This document shows, piece by piece, positions 42,226-50,530 of a stretch of DNA of 64,000 nucleotides. The translations under genes were made by a program, and so were the position numbers. The stretch covers positions 434,001-498,000 of the forward strand of contig JAXGLZ010000001.1 in the NCBI GenBank assembly GCA_040768925.1, in the 5' to 3' direction. Within the stretch, counting starts at the first letter, position 1, and each line of letters starts with the position of its first letter. The notes beneath the pieces were generated by a model. The model did not search any database. It was given only the letters and a program-made list of their open reading frames with translations, and was not told the DNA's origin. The stretch comes from CALNBC01 sp040768925 (lineage in GTDB: Bacteria > Bacillota > Clostridia > Christensenellales > CALWSW01).

Positions 42226-43133
42226 TGCAGCTCCGCCTCCCCTTCAAACACATAGGATTTGGCGGGATAGATCTTCTTGAGGATCAGCGTCAGCACGATG
42301 GCGCAAAGGTTGCTGGTCATCCAGTAAATCGCGAACATGGCGTTGTAATTCAGGCAGATATAGCCCGAGAACAGCGCGATAAAGATGTTCATGCCCATGC
42401 CGCCGGTCTTGGGCATGCCCTCCACAGGTGCCGGCCGGTCCTTCTTCCCGCCCTGGGTGATATAGGACTGAAGCATAACGAAGGCCGCCGAAAGCACCGG
42501 CAGGATGAACCAGCCGTTCTTATAGCCCTCGTACTGGGCGGCCACGGGCTGCATGACGGTGGTGTACTTCGCGCCGCCGTTTTCCGCCGCCGCGTTGAGG
42601 CTGGCAATCTGCTCCTCGGTGAAGTATTGGGCGATGTTGCCGAACGGGATTTTCGAGAACTTTTCGCCGTCCAGTATCACGTCCGAAAGGCCGGAGTCCG
42701 GGGACCAGATGTTGTTGATCCACAGCCAGGAATTGTCCGAAATGTCGTAATTCCCCGCTTCCGCCTGAAGATAGATGTTGCTGTTCGAAACGTTGCCCCA
42801 GGTGGTCATGCCGTCGAGGAAGATGATGAACAGCGGAAAGGTCAAAAGCAGCGGAAGGCAGCCCTTCAGCATGCTGATGCCGTGCTTGCGGTTGAATTCG
42901 CCGACTTTTTTCTGCATGATCTGGGGGTTGCCGGCGTATTTCTTCTGGATCCGCGCCAGATAAGGCTGCGCGGCGGTCTGCTTCTGCATGGCTTTTCTGG
43001 AAACAATGTCCAGCGGGGACATGATGATCCTCAGGATCACGGTGAAAACGACCACCGTCAGCACGGGGTATTGGAGCCAGTTGTTAAAGGTCATCATCAG
43101 CTCATAGACCAGTTTGCCTAAAGCATTGAACAA
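42222..43133 (-). CDS. yidC: Membrane protein insertase YidC/OxaA (SpoIIIJ type)
   Basis: A 303-residue insertase of the short Gram-positive type that helps membrane proteins fold with or without SecYEG. Transmembrane helices lie near residues 20-42 (VLTVVVFTVILRIIMSPLDI), 95-112, 205-222 and 240-270. The conserved Arg in the first helix is present. The periplasmic insert between helices 2 and 3 (about residues 115-200) is longer than usual. There is no lipobox. The start is TTG at 43133, chosen because GGAGG lies exactly 8 nt upstream. It is followed by jag with a 4-bp overlap. Confidence 0.95.
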   Translation of the reverse strand: MFNALGKLVYELMMTFNNWLQYPVLTVVVFTVILRIIMSPLDIVSRKAMQKQTAAQPYLARIQKKYAGNPQIMQKKVGEFNRKHGISMLKGCLPLLLTFPLFIIFLDGMTTWGNVSNSNIYLQAEAGNYDISDNSWLWINNIWSPDSGLSDVILDGEKFSKIPFGNIAQYFTEEQIASLNAAAENGGAKYTTVMQPVAAQYEGYKNGWFILPVLSAAFVMLQSYITQGGKKDRPAPVEGMPKTGGMGMNIFIALFSGYICLNYNAMFAIYWMTSNLCAIVLTLILKKIYPAKSYVFEGEAELQ

Positions 43134-43199
43134 GGCGTTATCCTCCGTATCGTCGAATGCGCCGCGTTAGCCTTCGCGGGCGCCAAATTGGCTCTTTGG

Positions 43200-43535
43200 C
43201 TAAGGCGCGGTCAATCCGGCCGCGCGGGGTCTTTTTTTCGCGGGGGTTTTCCGTTTTCCCTTCACGCCGATCGGCGAAAACATCAAAAATCTGATTTCCG
43301 GCGTCCATTTTCCCACGGGGGGAACGGGGTCATACCCGCCCTTAAAAAGGGGGTTGCAGCGAAGGACGCGCCAGAGTGAAAGCAAAAGTCCCTTGAAGGC
43401 GCCGTGGCGCTTCAGGGCTTTTAGCGCATAGCCGGAGCAGGATGGCGAAAAGCGGCAGGAAGGCCGGGTGAAGGGAGAAATGCGCCGCCTGTAGAAACGA
43501 ATCGGCGCCGAGAGCAGCTCTTTTGCGGGTTTCAT
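43200..43535 (-). CDS. yidD: Membrane protein insertion efficiency factor YidD
   Basis: A 111-residue YidD-family protein. The signature PIRFYRRRISPFTRPSCRFSP, shown here from its first residue, continues with SCSGYALKALKRHG. RCNPLFKGGYDPVP follows and then a basic tail. YidD assists YidC-dependent insertion at the inner face of the membrane. ATG at 43535 overlaps the rnpA stop by 4 bp, the usual arrangement. It is the middle gene of rpmH-rnpA-yidD-yidC-jag. Confidence 0.95.
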   Translation of the reverse strand: MKPAKELLSAPIRFYRRRISPFTRPSCRFSPSCSGYALKALKRHGAFKGLLLSLWRVLRCNPLFKGGYDPVPPVGKWTPEIRFLMFSPIGVKGKRKTPAKKRPRAAGLTAP

Positions 43536-43900
43536 TCTTTTTCGGCCGCGGAGGTTTGGGCGGTCTCGCAAAAAAGGCCCGCTTTTTTCAGAAGGTAGGC
43601 GATGGTGCGCAAAAGGGAGGCGAAGGTTTCATCCCTTGCCTCGCTCCTTGCGATGAAGATCAGGTCATAACCCGGTTTGACATTGGGCAGATGGCGGGCA
43701 AAGGCCTCGCGAAAGCGGCGCTTGACCTTGTTCCGGACAACGGCGTTGCCCACCTTCTTGCCAACTGCAAAGCCCACCCGCACACAAGTGTGGCGGGCCC
43801 TGCAATACACAAGGGCAACGCCGCGCGCGCCGGCGGATTTCCCCCTGCGGTACACGCGGTTGAATTCCTTGTTTTTCTTCAGCGAGTAGGAGCGGTCCAA
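43532..43900 (-). CDS. rnpA: Ribonuclease P protein component
   Basis: A 122-residue basic protein that supports the RNase P RNA in 5' tRNA maturation. It has the family signature: SLKKNKEFNRVYRRGKS at the start, VGFAVGKKVGNAVVRNKVKR in the centre with the RNR-type motif, and a GYDLIFIAR strand. The start is TTG at 43900, because the family's N-terminus begins there and no ATG is available. It lies between rpmH and yidD in the conserved operon. Confidence 0.95.
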   Translation of the reverse strand: MDRSYSLKKNKEFNRVYRRGKSAGARGVALVYCRARHTCVRVGFAVGKKVGNAVVRNKVKRRFREAFARHLPNVKPGYDLIFIARSEARDETFASLLRTIAYLLKKAGLFCETAQTSAAEKE

Positions 43901-43925
43901 GGGAAGCCTGATTCTTCTTCGTCGG

Positions 43926-44060
43926 TCAGACGGTCAGGGATTTGCGGCCCTTGGCGCGGCGGCGGCGGAGGACGTTGCGGCCGTCGCTGGTCTTCATCCT
44001 CTGGCGGAAGCCGTGGACTTTCTTTCTCTGTCTCTTCTTGGGCTGATAGGTCTGGAGCAT
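43926..44060 (-). CDS. rpmH: 50S ribosomal protein L34
   Basis: A 44-residue protein read directly from the sequence. It begins MLQTYQPKKRQRKKVHGFRQ and ends RRRRAKGRKSLTV, the L34 signature. It is a structural protein of the large ribosomal subunit. GTGAGGT lies upstream of the ATG at 44060. It is the first gene of the rpmH-rnpA-yidD-yidC-jag operon, 26 bp before rnpA, under a consensus promoter. In many bacteria this operon faces dnaA; here ispE takes that place. Confidence 0.97.
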   Translation of the reverse strand: MLQTYQPKKRQRKKVHGFRQRMKTSDGRNVLRRRRAKGRKSLTV

Positions 44061-44184
44061 GGATGATACCTCACAAAAAATAGTATGGAGCCGGTCATCC
44101 CGGCGGGAACGCCCGTTTTTTGAGCGCGGGGCGCGTTTTTTGCGCCCGGGCCCGAAGGCTCATGAAAAAAATACGCGCTAAAAT

Positions 44185-44213
44185 ATTATAGATGGAGCGT
44201 GGGAGGATGTCAA
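44185..44213 (-). promoter_or_regulatory. Promoter of the rpmH operon
   Basis: On the minus strand a perfect TTGACA (44208-44213), a 17-bp spacer and a perfect TATAAT (44185-44190), about 125 bp before rpmH. Confidence 0.93.
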
Positions 44214-44322
44214 GCAAAGGGGAAGCGGGGCAAATCATAACGGTTGTTCGGCCGGGGGGCTTCGTGGTATCATGAGCGGGACGCACACAAACAGAACGCG
44301 CGCGAAAAGGAATGCACCCATC

Positions 44323-45513
44323 ATGAATGCTGGCCGAATCGGACCGTTTTTTGCCCGTGGAAAGATCAACTGGTCCCTCTTGACCACCGGCGTCCGAAAA
44401 GACGGGTATCACCTGTTGGACACGGTGATGCAGCGGATCACCCTCGCGGATGAGATCACGCTTTTCCCCGCTTCGGAATGGGGGATCGAATGCCCCGGTT
44501 CCCAAGCGCCGGAACATTGCAAAAACACCGCAATGATCGCCGCAAAGGCCTATTGCGAGGCTGCGGGGATCGCCGACGCCTATACGATATCCATTTTGAA
44601 GAAAATACCTGTCGGCGCCGGGCTTGGCGGGGGCAGCGCGGACGCCGCGGCCGTCCTTTCCGCCCTGAACGGGAAATACGGCGCACTTTCTGAGGAAGAA
44701 CTGCTGAAGCTCGCCCTCTCCGTCGGGGCTGACGCGCCCTTTTGCCTCGCCGGCGGCTGCGCCCGCTGCACCGGCGTGGGCGAGGTGATGGAGCGGGTGG
44801 AAAACGCGGGCGAATACCACCTTGTCGTCGCGGGCTGCGGCACGAACCTTTCGACGGCCAGAGTCTTTCAGCATTATGACGGTCTGCTGGCCGCGGAAGC
44901 GGGAAGAAGGGACACGGATATCCCCCTTTTCGGCTGGCTGGACGAAGCGCTGATGAAAACCCTTCCCTTCCCCTGGGAAGAGGACTGGCTGTGCGGCGCG
45001 CCAAAAGGCGAAGAAGCGGCGGAGGGCGCCCTTTTTGCGGCCCCCGAACCGGACTGGCCGAAGCCGGAGGATTTTGTTCCCCGCACCGGTGAGGAGCTGA
45101 CCCAAGACCTGGCCGCCGCCCTTTCTTCCGGCTCCGCCGAGGGCGTTGCCGCCGCGCTGGCCGCCTTTTCCCGCCGGCTGAGGGAAAACGACCCTGCAAG
45201 AGCGGCGGCGGTCTGCGGCGTCCCCTGCGATATGCGCTACGCGGCCGAGGCGGATTGCACCCTCTGCGTCGCCGGGGCAAAAAGCGTGCTCTGCGGCGCG
45301 AACGATCTGACCTACGCCGCCTGCGACCTTGCGCCCGGCGTTGCAAAAACGCTTCTTCGGCTGCGCCTTGCCGGGGCGATGGCCGCTTCGATGAGCGGCT
45401 CCGGCTCGGCCTGTTTCGGCCTTTTTAAAGACAGGGCTGCGGCGGAGGAAGCGGCAAAAAAGCTTTCCGACCTTCCGCTGTGCGTCGTTTGCGGCACCGA
45501 AAAAACAAGGTGA
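44323..45513 (+). CDS. ispE: 4-diphosphocytidyl-2-C-methyl-D-erythritol kinase, with a large insertion
   Basis: A GHMP kinase of the IspE type, which phosphorylates CDP-methylerythritol in the MEP isoprenoid pathway. Substrate residues near the start read ARGKINWSLLTTGVRKDGYH. The ATP loop is KKIPVGAGLGGGSADAAAVL, and the third GHMP motif is MAASMSGSGSACFGLF. The protein is near 396 residues; the family is usually about 280-310. The extra length is an insertion of roughly 100 residues (about 210-320), rich in Glu, Pro and Ala, between motifs 2 and 3. ATG at 44323 is preferred over an ATG at 44272, because the latter overlaps a TATCAT -10 candidate (44268-44273). The gene is divergent from rpmH. 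Confidence 0.88.
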   Translation: MNAGRIGPFFARGKINWSLLTTGVRKDGYHLLDTVMQRITLADEITLFPASEWGIECPGSQAPEHCKNTAMIAAKAYCEAAGIADAYTISILKKIPVGAGLGGGSADAAAVLSALNGKYGALSEEELLKLALSVGADAPFCLAGGCARCTGVGEVMERVENAGEYHLVVAGCGTNLSTARVFQHYDGLLAAEAGRRDTDIPLFGWLDEALMKTLPFPWEEDWLCGAPKGEEAAEGALFAAPEPDWPKPEDFVPRTGEELTQDLAAALSSGSAEGVAAALAAFSRRLRENDPARAAAVCGVPCDMRYAAEADCTLCVAGAKSVLCGANDLTYAACDLAPGVAKTLLRLRLAGAMAASMSGSGSACFGLFKDRAAAEEAAKKLSDLPLCVVCGTEKTR

Positions 45514-45639
45514 ACGGCGCAAAACGCCGGACCATGCGGCAAAGGGAAGGCAAACGCCTTTTGCCGCTTCGCGCTTGAAACAGCAGGCATAAAAAATTCC
45601 CCGGGCAGTCGAGCCCGGGGAATTTTGAAATGATCGGCA

Positions 45640-45905
45640 GACCCCAATCCGGGGGTTGCAGGGGCCGCGGCCCCTGAGCCCCAATCAAAACCGGCGTACC
45701 GGTTCGGGCAGTACTGCCCGAACTTTCCTTGGCCGGAATCACGGATTTCTGCACTTCATCAAGGATTGATGCCGGCTGAACCGGAATCCGTGATTCCGGC
45801 ACTTCATCAAAGAAGAATGCCGGCAGCGCCGGCGGCCTTGCGCGAAAGCGTGAATCTTTCGGCGCAAAGGCCCCGCGGGCCTTTACCGCCGCCCGGGCAG
45901 TCTGC
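45640..45905. repeat. Dispersed intergenic repeat, rearranged copy
   Basis: It contains GGGGGTTGCAGGGGCCGCGG and its CCCCTGA arm, and the CAATCAAAACCGGCGTACCGG end. A TTCGGGCAGTACTGCCCGAA palindrome follows. The segment GGAATCACGGATTTCTGCAC, then TCATCAAGGATTGATGCCGG, and a second CCGGAATCCGTGATTCCGG hairpin also occur. The closing CTTGCGCGAA module is altered. It lies between ispE and the SpoIID/SH3 gene. Confidence 0.8.
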
Positions 45906-45914
45906 CCGGGGCGC

Positions 45915-48900
45915 TTATCTCGTCACGAATTTTGCGCTGATAAAGCCGGTGACGCCGTCCGCAACGACCTTGAGCCACCCGCCCTGATCCTCGACGATCT
46001 CGACGATGCGCTTGGCCGAAAGGGTCTCGATCACCTCGTAGGAGGTGCCGGGGCCGGCGCGGAAGTTGACGCTGGCGTTGACCACGCCCACGGAGGAGCT
46101 CGGAAGAAGCTTGATATAGCTCTTTGCGACGAAGCCCGCGCCGCCGTTGTACTTCACCTGGTAATTGCCGCCGCTTTCGCCGACGATCTCGACCAAAGTG
46201 TCCTTGGCGATCCGGTCCAGCTCGGAGCCGGAGGCGGAGCGCACCTTCAGGGAAGACGCGGTGACCTTGCCTTTTTGCGTGCTGTTGGTCACCGGCGCGC
46301 CGCCGGAAGAACCGGAAATCGAAACGATGTTCCCCACGCAGCTTTTGAGCACATAGCCCACGATTCCCGAATAGGCGATCCTGTAATAATCGCCGGATTT
46401 TGAGATGATCTCCACAGACGCGCCCTTTTGCAGGGTGCCGAGCAGCTCATAAGAGGTCCCCGCGCCCTTTCGGAAGTTGACGTCCGATTTGGAGATCACC
46501 CCCGTCGCCACGGCGGTATAGCCTGTGCCGGAAGAGCCGGTGTTCGTGCTGCCGCTGCCGGAGGAGGCAGCGCCGCCCCGGTCGACATAGGTTTTGAGCA
46601 CGTAGCCCGTGATCCCGTTATGCTCGATTTTGTACCAGCTGGAACTCTGGGCAAGAAGCTTTACCACCGCGCCCTTTTGCAAAGAGCCCAGCACTTGGGC
46701 CGAAGTGCTTTTCGAGGCGCGGATGTTCACGCTTGACGCGGTGACCACTCCGGTTATGGCGGAATCGTTTTCCGATTCGGAGCCGCCGGAGGACGGGCCC
46801 GAGCTGGACGAGCCGGAATTGGAGGAGCCGGAATTGGAGGAGCCGGAATCCTGGGGCAAAGAGGAGCTGTTCCGGGTGATATAAGTTTTGAGCACATAGC
46901 CGTAACCGTCGCCGTATTCGATCTTATACCAGTCGCCGCTTTGGGCGGCCAGGGTGACCACGGCGCCTTTTTCCAGCTTGCCCAGGCTGGCGGCGGTGGT
47001 GCTGGCCTTCTCGCGCACGTTCAGGCTGGAAGCGGCGACCGTTCCGGTCTGGACCGCCGCGCCCCTGGTGATGTAGGTTTTGAGCACATAGCCCGTGACG
47101 CCGTTGTACTCGATCTTGTACCAGTCGCCGCTCTGGGCGAGCAGGGTGACCACGGCGCCTTTTTCCAGCTTGCCCAGGCTGGCCGTGCCGATGCTGGGCC
47201 CGGACCGGATGTTCAGGCTGGAAGCGTTGGCCGTTCCCGTGACCTTTGAGGAGGAGCCCAGGTTTGCGTTGGTTCCGGAACTGCCGGTGTTCCCGGTGTT
47301 CCCGGTGTTTCCAGTGCTGCCCGTGTCGGCGTTGGCGGAGGAGGACAGATAAGTGGAATTCACAAAGCCGACCAGCCCGCAGGCGGCCTGAACCTTGCTC
47401 CAGCTTGCGTATGTGTCCAGCACCACCACCTTCTCGCCCTTTGCCAGGGTGCCGAGAACGGCGGAGGAGGCGGAGCTGGAAGCGCGCAGGTTCAAAGATT
47501 CGGTGTTCGCGACGTATCGGGCCGTTCCCTGCCAGAGGGAGACGGAAAGCTCCTCTAAAAGCTGCCGGGGGTTCGGGTGCGCGGCCCCGGTGGAAAGCAG
47601 CTTGGTCTGGGCCTGGTAAACCACGCCCTTTTGGCCGTTGTAGACCACGTTGTATCCCGTGCGGTCCTTGGTCTGGGTCAAAACCTCAAAAACGTAGCCC
47701 TCCGGGATGGTGGTCAGCACGGTTTTGGAGGAACCCGACTTCAAAAGCGGCGCCGCGCTGGTGGCGTAACCGTAGCGGGAATCGGCGCTGGTGGCGAATT
47801 CGATCCCGCCGACGACCAGCGCCAAAGCGGATTTGGGCGCAAAGCCGGTGGTTTCGCCGGTGTCCACGAAGTAATAGCCGCCGTTCGTGGCGATGAGCTG
47901 CACGCAGTCGCCCTTTTTGACCGCGCCGAGGGAAGCGGCGGAAGAGGAAGCGTCCGCCTTCAGGTTAAAGGCCTCGCTTGCCATGGCGATCACCGCGTCG
48001 TCAAAGTTCAGATGGACGGCGTCCTGGGGCAGGTACCCGCATTTGCCGGAAGCGGTCAAAACCAGCAGCCAGCCGCCGTGGTGGCCGACGATGTGCACCG
48101 AAGCGTTGGCCTTGAGGGTCACGACCGTGGAGGCGGAGGAGGAAGGCTGGGATTTTACCGCGGTCTGGGCCGCCAGCTTCCCGGAAACCGCCGAAGGCTC
48201 GGGCAGGGTGGCGATGAAATCCACGGGGTCCGCGGGGCCGGTCACCGCGTCCGTGGTCGCGGAAACGGTGGAAATCTGGGAGATCGAAATGCTCGAATAA
48301 TAGAAGTTGATGATGTCCAGATAGGACATGCCCTCGTTTGCCATCTGCTGGGCGCCGCGCTGGCTCATGCCCACGCCGTGGCCGTAGCGGCTGTTCACAA
48401 GTTCAAAGCCGGTGGCCGTTTCGGCCACGCCGAACATGCGCAGGCTGGAATTCGCGTAAAGCCCCGCCGCGGCAAGGTCGGAAAAAGCGATGTCCAGCTC
48501 CACGGGAACGGTTCCGCCCGCCCCGCCCGAGGAGGAAACCGAAGCGTAATAAGCCGCTTCGATCTGGGCCCTTTCGGCAAGGGTGACGAGGCGGTTCTCG
48601 TTCACGTAAAGCACATAATCAGGGATGCCCTCAAGGGTGAGGAACTGGGGCGGCGCGACGGAGGTTCCCGAAGCGGAAACGCCGACCGTAAGGTACAGCT
48701 TGACCCGGGTGTAGCTGCGGCTGGGCTCGGGGTATTTCGGGGAATAAGCCACGGCCGCCGAGCAGCCCAGGATGGAGAAGGTATCCGTAAAGCCCGAGTA
48801 GCCCAGGGCGGAAAGCCGGGGGGAAAGCTGGTTTTTCAGGAAGCCGGCCAGGGAAGCGTCCAGCGGGGAAGCTTCGGAAACGATCTTCGGAAGGGTCAGC

Positions 48901-49697
48901 TTTGCCGTGGGGGACATGGTGTTCCGCAGGTCATAGGGGTCGTCCTTCATCTGGTAATAGGGAAGGGGGGAGCCCCAGGCGTTGGCCGTCGATTCGGTCT
49001 GGCCGCCGTTGCTGGCGGAATAATAGGCCTGGACCAGCGCGCCGGACGAATTGGCGAGCACCTGGCCCTTTGTGGCGTTGACCGCGGCGATGACGTTCGT
49101 CAGCGTGGAATCATACCCTTTATAGACCTGGTCGCTGGCGGTATCGACGATATCATAGAAAGCGGAGGGAGAGATCTTGCTGGCGGCGTAGCTCCTGGCG
49201 GCGACGGCCTGGGCCTTTAAGGCTTCCAGCGGGAAGGTGTTGCTCATTTCGTAAGCCACGACGCCGATCAGGTAATCCTCCATCCCGACGGTGTTGGTCA
49301 CCGCGAGCTTATAGCCCCCCAGCCCGTCGGAAACGGCCTTGTAATTCATGTCGCCAAGGTAGTGGCGCCAGCCGTGCTGGCGACTGTATTGCCGCAGCAG
49401 GCCGGATTGGCGCACAAGGGTGAATTCCGTGCCCGAATACAGCACGGAATTGCCGCAGGTGGCCACAAGCTGGCTGCCGGAAAGGGAAATGTTGATGTCC
49501 GAGGAGACGACGGCCCCGGTTTCCTTTAATAAATAGGTACCTTTGACGCCCAGGTTGATATCGTCATAGCTGGCGGAAAGCCGGACCCGGATCGTCGAGT
49601 AATCCTTTGCGGCCAAAACGGGCAGAGCGATAAAAGGCGTCATGAAGGCGGCCGCCGAAAGGGCCAGAGTCAACAACAAGGCGGCAAGTTTTTTCAT
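45915..49697 (-). CDS. SpoIID/LytB-domain protein with about ten SH3 repeats
   Basis: A 1260-residue secreted protein. The signal peptide spans about residues 1-30 (LAALLLTLALSAAAFMTPFI). A SpoIID/LytB (amidase-enhancer) domain covers roughly 30-480, with YEMSNTFPLEALKAQAVAAR, and GHGVGMSQRGAQQMA near its end. About ten bacterial SH3-like repeats of around 60 residues follow, mostly of the form VNIR..VLGSLQKGAVVKLL..WYKIEYNG.TGYVLKTY. Ser/Gly/Thr-rich linkers separate some of them. SpoIID is a lytic transglycosylase that cuts denuded glycan strands, and SH3 repeats bind wall peptides, so this is probably a large wall-remodelling enzyme. GGAGGT precedes the ATG. It is probably transcribed alone from an extended -10 promoter. 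Confidence 0.9.
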   Translation of the reverse strand: MKKLAALLLTLALSAAAFMTPFIALPVLAAKDYSTIRVRLSASYDDINLGVKGTYLLKETGAVVSSDINISLSGSQLVATCGNSVLYSGTEFTLVRQSGLLRQYSRQHGWRHYLGDMNYKAVSDGLGGYKLAVTNTVGMEDYLIGVVAYEMSNTFPLEALKAQAVAARSYAASKISPSAFYDIVDTASDQVYKGYDSTLTNVIAAVNATKGQVLANSSGALVQAYYSASNGGQTESTANAWGSPLPYYQMKDDPYDLRNTMSPTAKLTLPKIVSEASPLDASLAGFLKNQLSPRLSALGYSGFTDTFSILGCSAAVAYSPKYPEPSRSYTRVKLYLTVGVSASGTSVAPPQFLTLEGIPDYVLYVNENRLVTLAERAQIEAAYYASVSSSGGAGGTVPVELDIAFSDLAAAGLYANSSLRMFGVAETATGFELVNSRYGHGVGMSQRGAQQMANEGMSYLDIINFYYSSISISQISTVSATTDAVTGPADPVDFIATLPEPSAVSGKLAAQTAVKSQPSSSASTVVTLKANASVHIVGHHGGWLLVLTASGKCGYLPQDAVHLNFDDAVIAMASEAFNLKADASSSAASLGAVKKGDCVQLIATNGGYYFVDTGETTGFAPKSALALVVGGIEFATSADSRYGYATSAAPLLKSGSSKTVLTTIPEGYVFEVLTQTKDRTGYNVVYNGQKGVVYQAQTKLLSTGAAHPNPRQLLEELSVSLWQGTARYVANTESLNLRASSSASSAVLGTLAKGEKVVVLDTYASWSKVQAACGLVGFVNSTYLSSSANADTGSTGNTGNTGNTGSSGTNANLGSSSKVTGTANASSLNIRSGPSIGTASLGKLEKGAVVTLLAQSGDWYKIEYNGVTGYVLKTYITRGAAVQTGTVAASSLNVREKASTTAASLGKLEKGAVVTLAAQSGDWYKIEYGDGYGYVLKTYITRNSSSLPQDSGSSNSGSSNSGSSSSGPSSGGSESENDSAITGVVTASSVNIRASKSTSAQVLGSLQKGAVVKLLAQSSSWYKIEHNGITGYVLKTYVDRGGAASSGSGSTNTGSSGTGYTAVATGVISKSDVNFRKGAGTSYELLGTLQKGASVEIISKSGDYYRIAYSGIVGYVLKSCVGNIVSISGSSGGAPVTNSTQKGKVTASSLKVRSASGSELDRIAKDTLVEIVGESGGNYQVKYNGGAGFVAKSYIKLLPSSSVGVVNASVNFRAGPGTSYEVIETLSAKRIVEIVEDQGGWLKVVADGVTGFISAKFVTR

Positions 49698-49759
49698 TTG
49701 GGACCTCCGTGAATGCTCTTAATGGGTAAAATTTGTGATTGGCGCGCTATGCTTAAGGC

Positions 49760-49768
49760 ATTATATCA
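49760..49768 (-). promoter_or_regulatory. Extended -10 promoter of the SpoIID/SH3 gene
   Basis: On the minus strand TGATATAAT with a perfect TATAAT at 49760-49765, about 65 bp before the ATG. The -35 box is poor, which fits an extended -10 promoter. Confidence 0.55.
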
Positions 49769-49929
49769 AAGGATGGCAAAGAAAAACGCATTTATCGCTT
49801 GTTTTTGCGAAAAGTTCATTTTTTTCACCCTTTCGGGGGAAAATAGGGGGCGTAATCCGGTCATAATGGCCGCGTTTTATGGGAAAGGAGCGCGTTTTTG
49901 AAACGCAGGGCGGCGAAAAAGGCCCGTGG

Positions 49930-50075
49930 GCCTTTTTCGCCGAAGGTTTTCCGCTTCGCGCAGGGAAATTTCGGTCATAACTGACCGAAATAGTACGGCA
50001 AAACTGACGCACATGTCGTCAGTTTTGATTGAAGCTCAGGGGCTGCGGCCCCTGAAACCCCGGAGATGGGGTTTG
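49930..50075. repeat. Dispersed intergenic repeat, inverted and shortened copy
   Basis: This is the reverse orientation of the family: CTTCGCGCAGGG, a TTTCGGTCATAACTGACCGAAA hairpin (arms TTTCGGTCA and TGACCGAAA), and CAAAACTGACG. It continues directly to CGTCAGTTTTG, then TCAGGGGCTGCGG and CCCCTGA with a GGGG/CCCC pair. The central hairpins between the 11-bp ends are deleted. Confidence 0.8.
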
Positions 50076-50307
50076 TCGACAGTCTGGCGTTTTTCAAACG
50101 GGTTTTCCCGCCGGATTTGACGTTTTGAAGAAAGGGAACTTGCGCGCCGACCGGGTTTTGCCAGTACGGGCGCAGGGCGGGAAAGCGCCTCGGTTTTTAG
50201 GATGCATCGGTGAAACGGGGGCGAACCGCGCTTTTTGACCGTGCTTTTCGCGGCTTGTACAAGCGCCGGGGGAAAAGCCTCCGATTGATGAAAAATGAAA
50301 GTTACCC

Positions 50308-50336
50308 TTGATTGACTCTGCATTTTAGTGTATCAT
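50308..50336 (+). promoter_or_regulatory. Promoter of pckA
   Basis: TTGATT at 50308-50313, a 17-bp spacer and TATCAT at 50331-50336, about 190 bp before the start codon. Confidence 0.7.
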
Positions 50337-50342
50337 GCTAGA

Positions 50343-50530
50343 TGACGAACTTTGGCGCGCAGGAGAGTTTTAGCGAGATTTCGCCAAGCATTCATCCCCT
50401 TTGATCCTGCGCGTCCTGCATTGAAGGTCTGCACTCATTCTCGGCCGCACTTTCAAAGGGAAGGCGCAATCCCCGCCGGGTGCAGACTTTAATTATATTT
50501 TATGGCAACAAATTACAGGAGGACAACATC
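50343..50530 (+). promoter_or_regulatory. Structured 5' leader of pckA
   Basis: A leader of about 188 nt with two long-range stems. Stem A pairs CGCGCAGGA (50356-50364) with TCCTGCGCG (50405-50413) and holds a small GCGA/TCGC hairpin. Stem B pairs GTCTGCAC (50427-50434) with GTGCAGAC (50480-50487) and is followed by TTTAATTATATTTTA. Stem B plus the U-rich tail could act as a weak attenuator, and the whole as a regulatory RNA. I do not recognise a known riboswitch class. Confidence 0.45.

Noticed and set aside
43926..44322. oriC between rpmH and its divergent neighbour
   Set aside because: The neighbour is ispE, not dnaA, and the short interval is filled by promoters with no run of TTATCCACA-type boxes.
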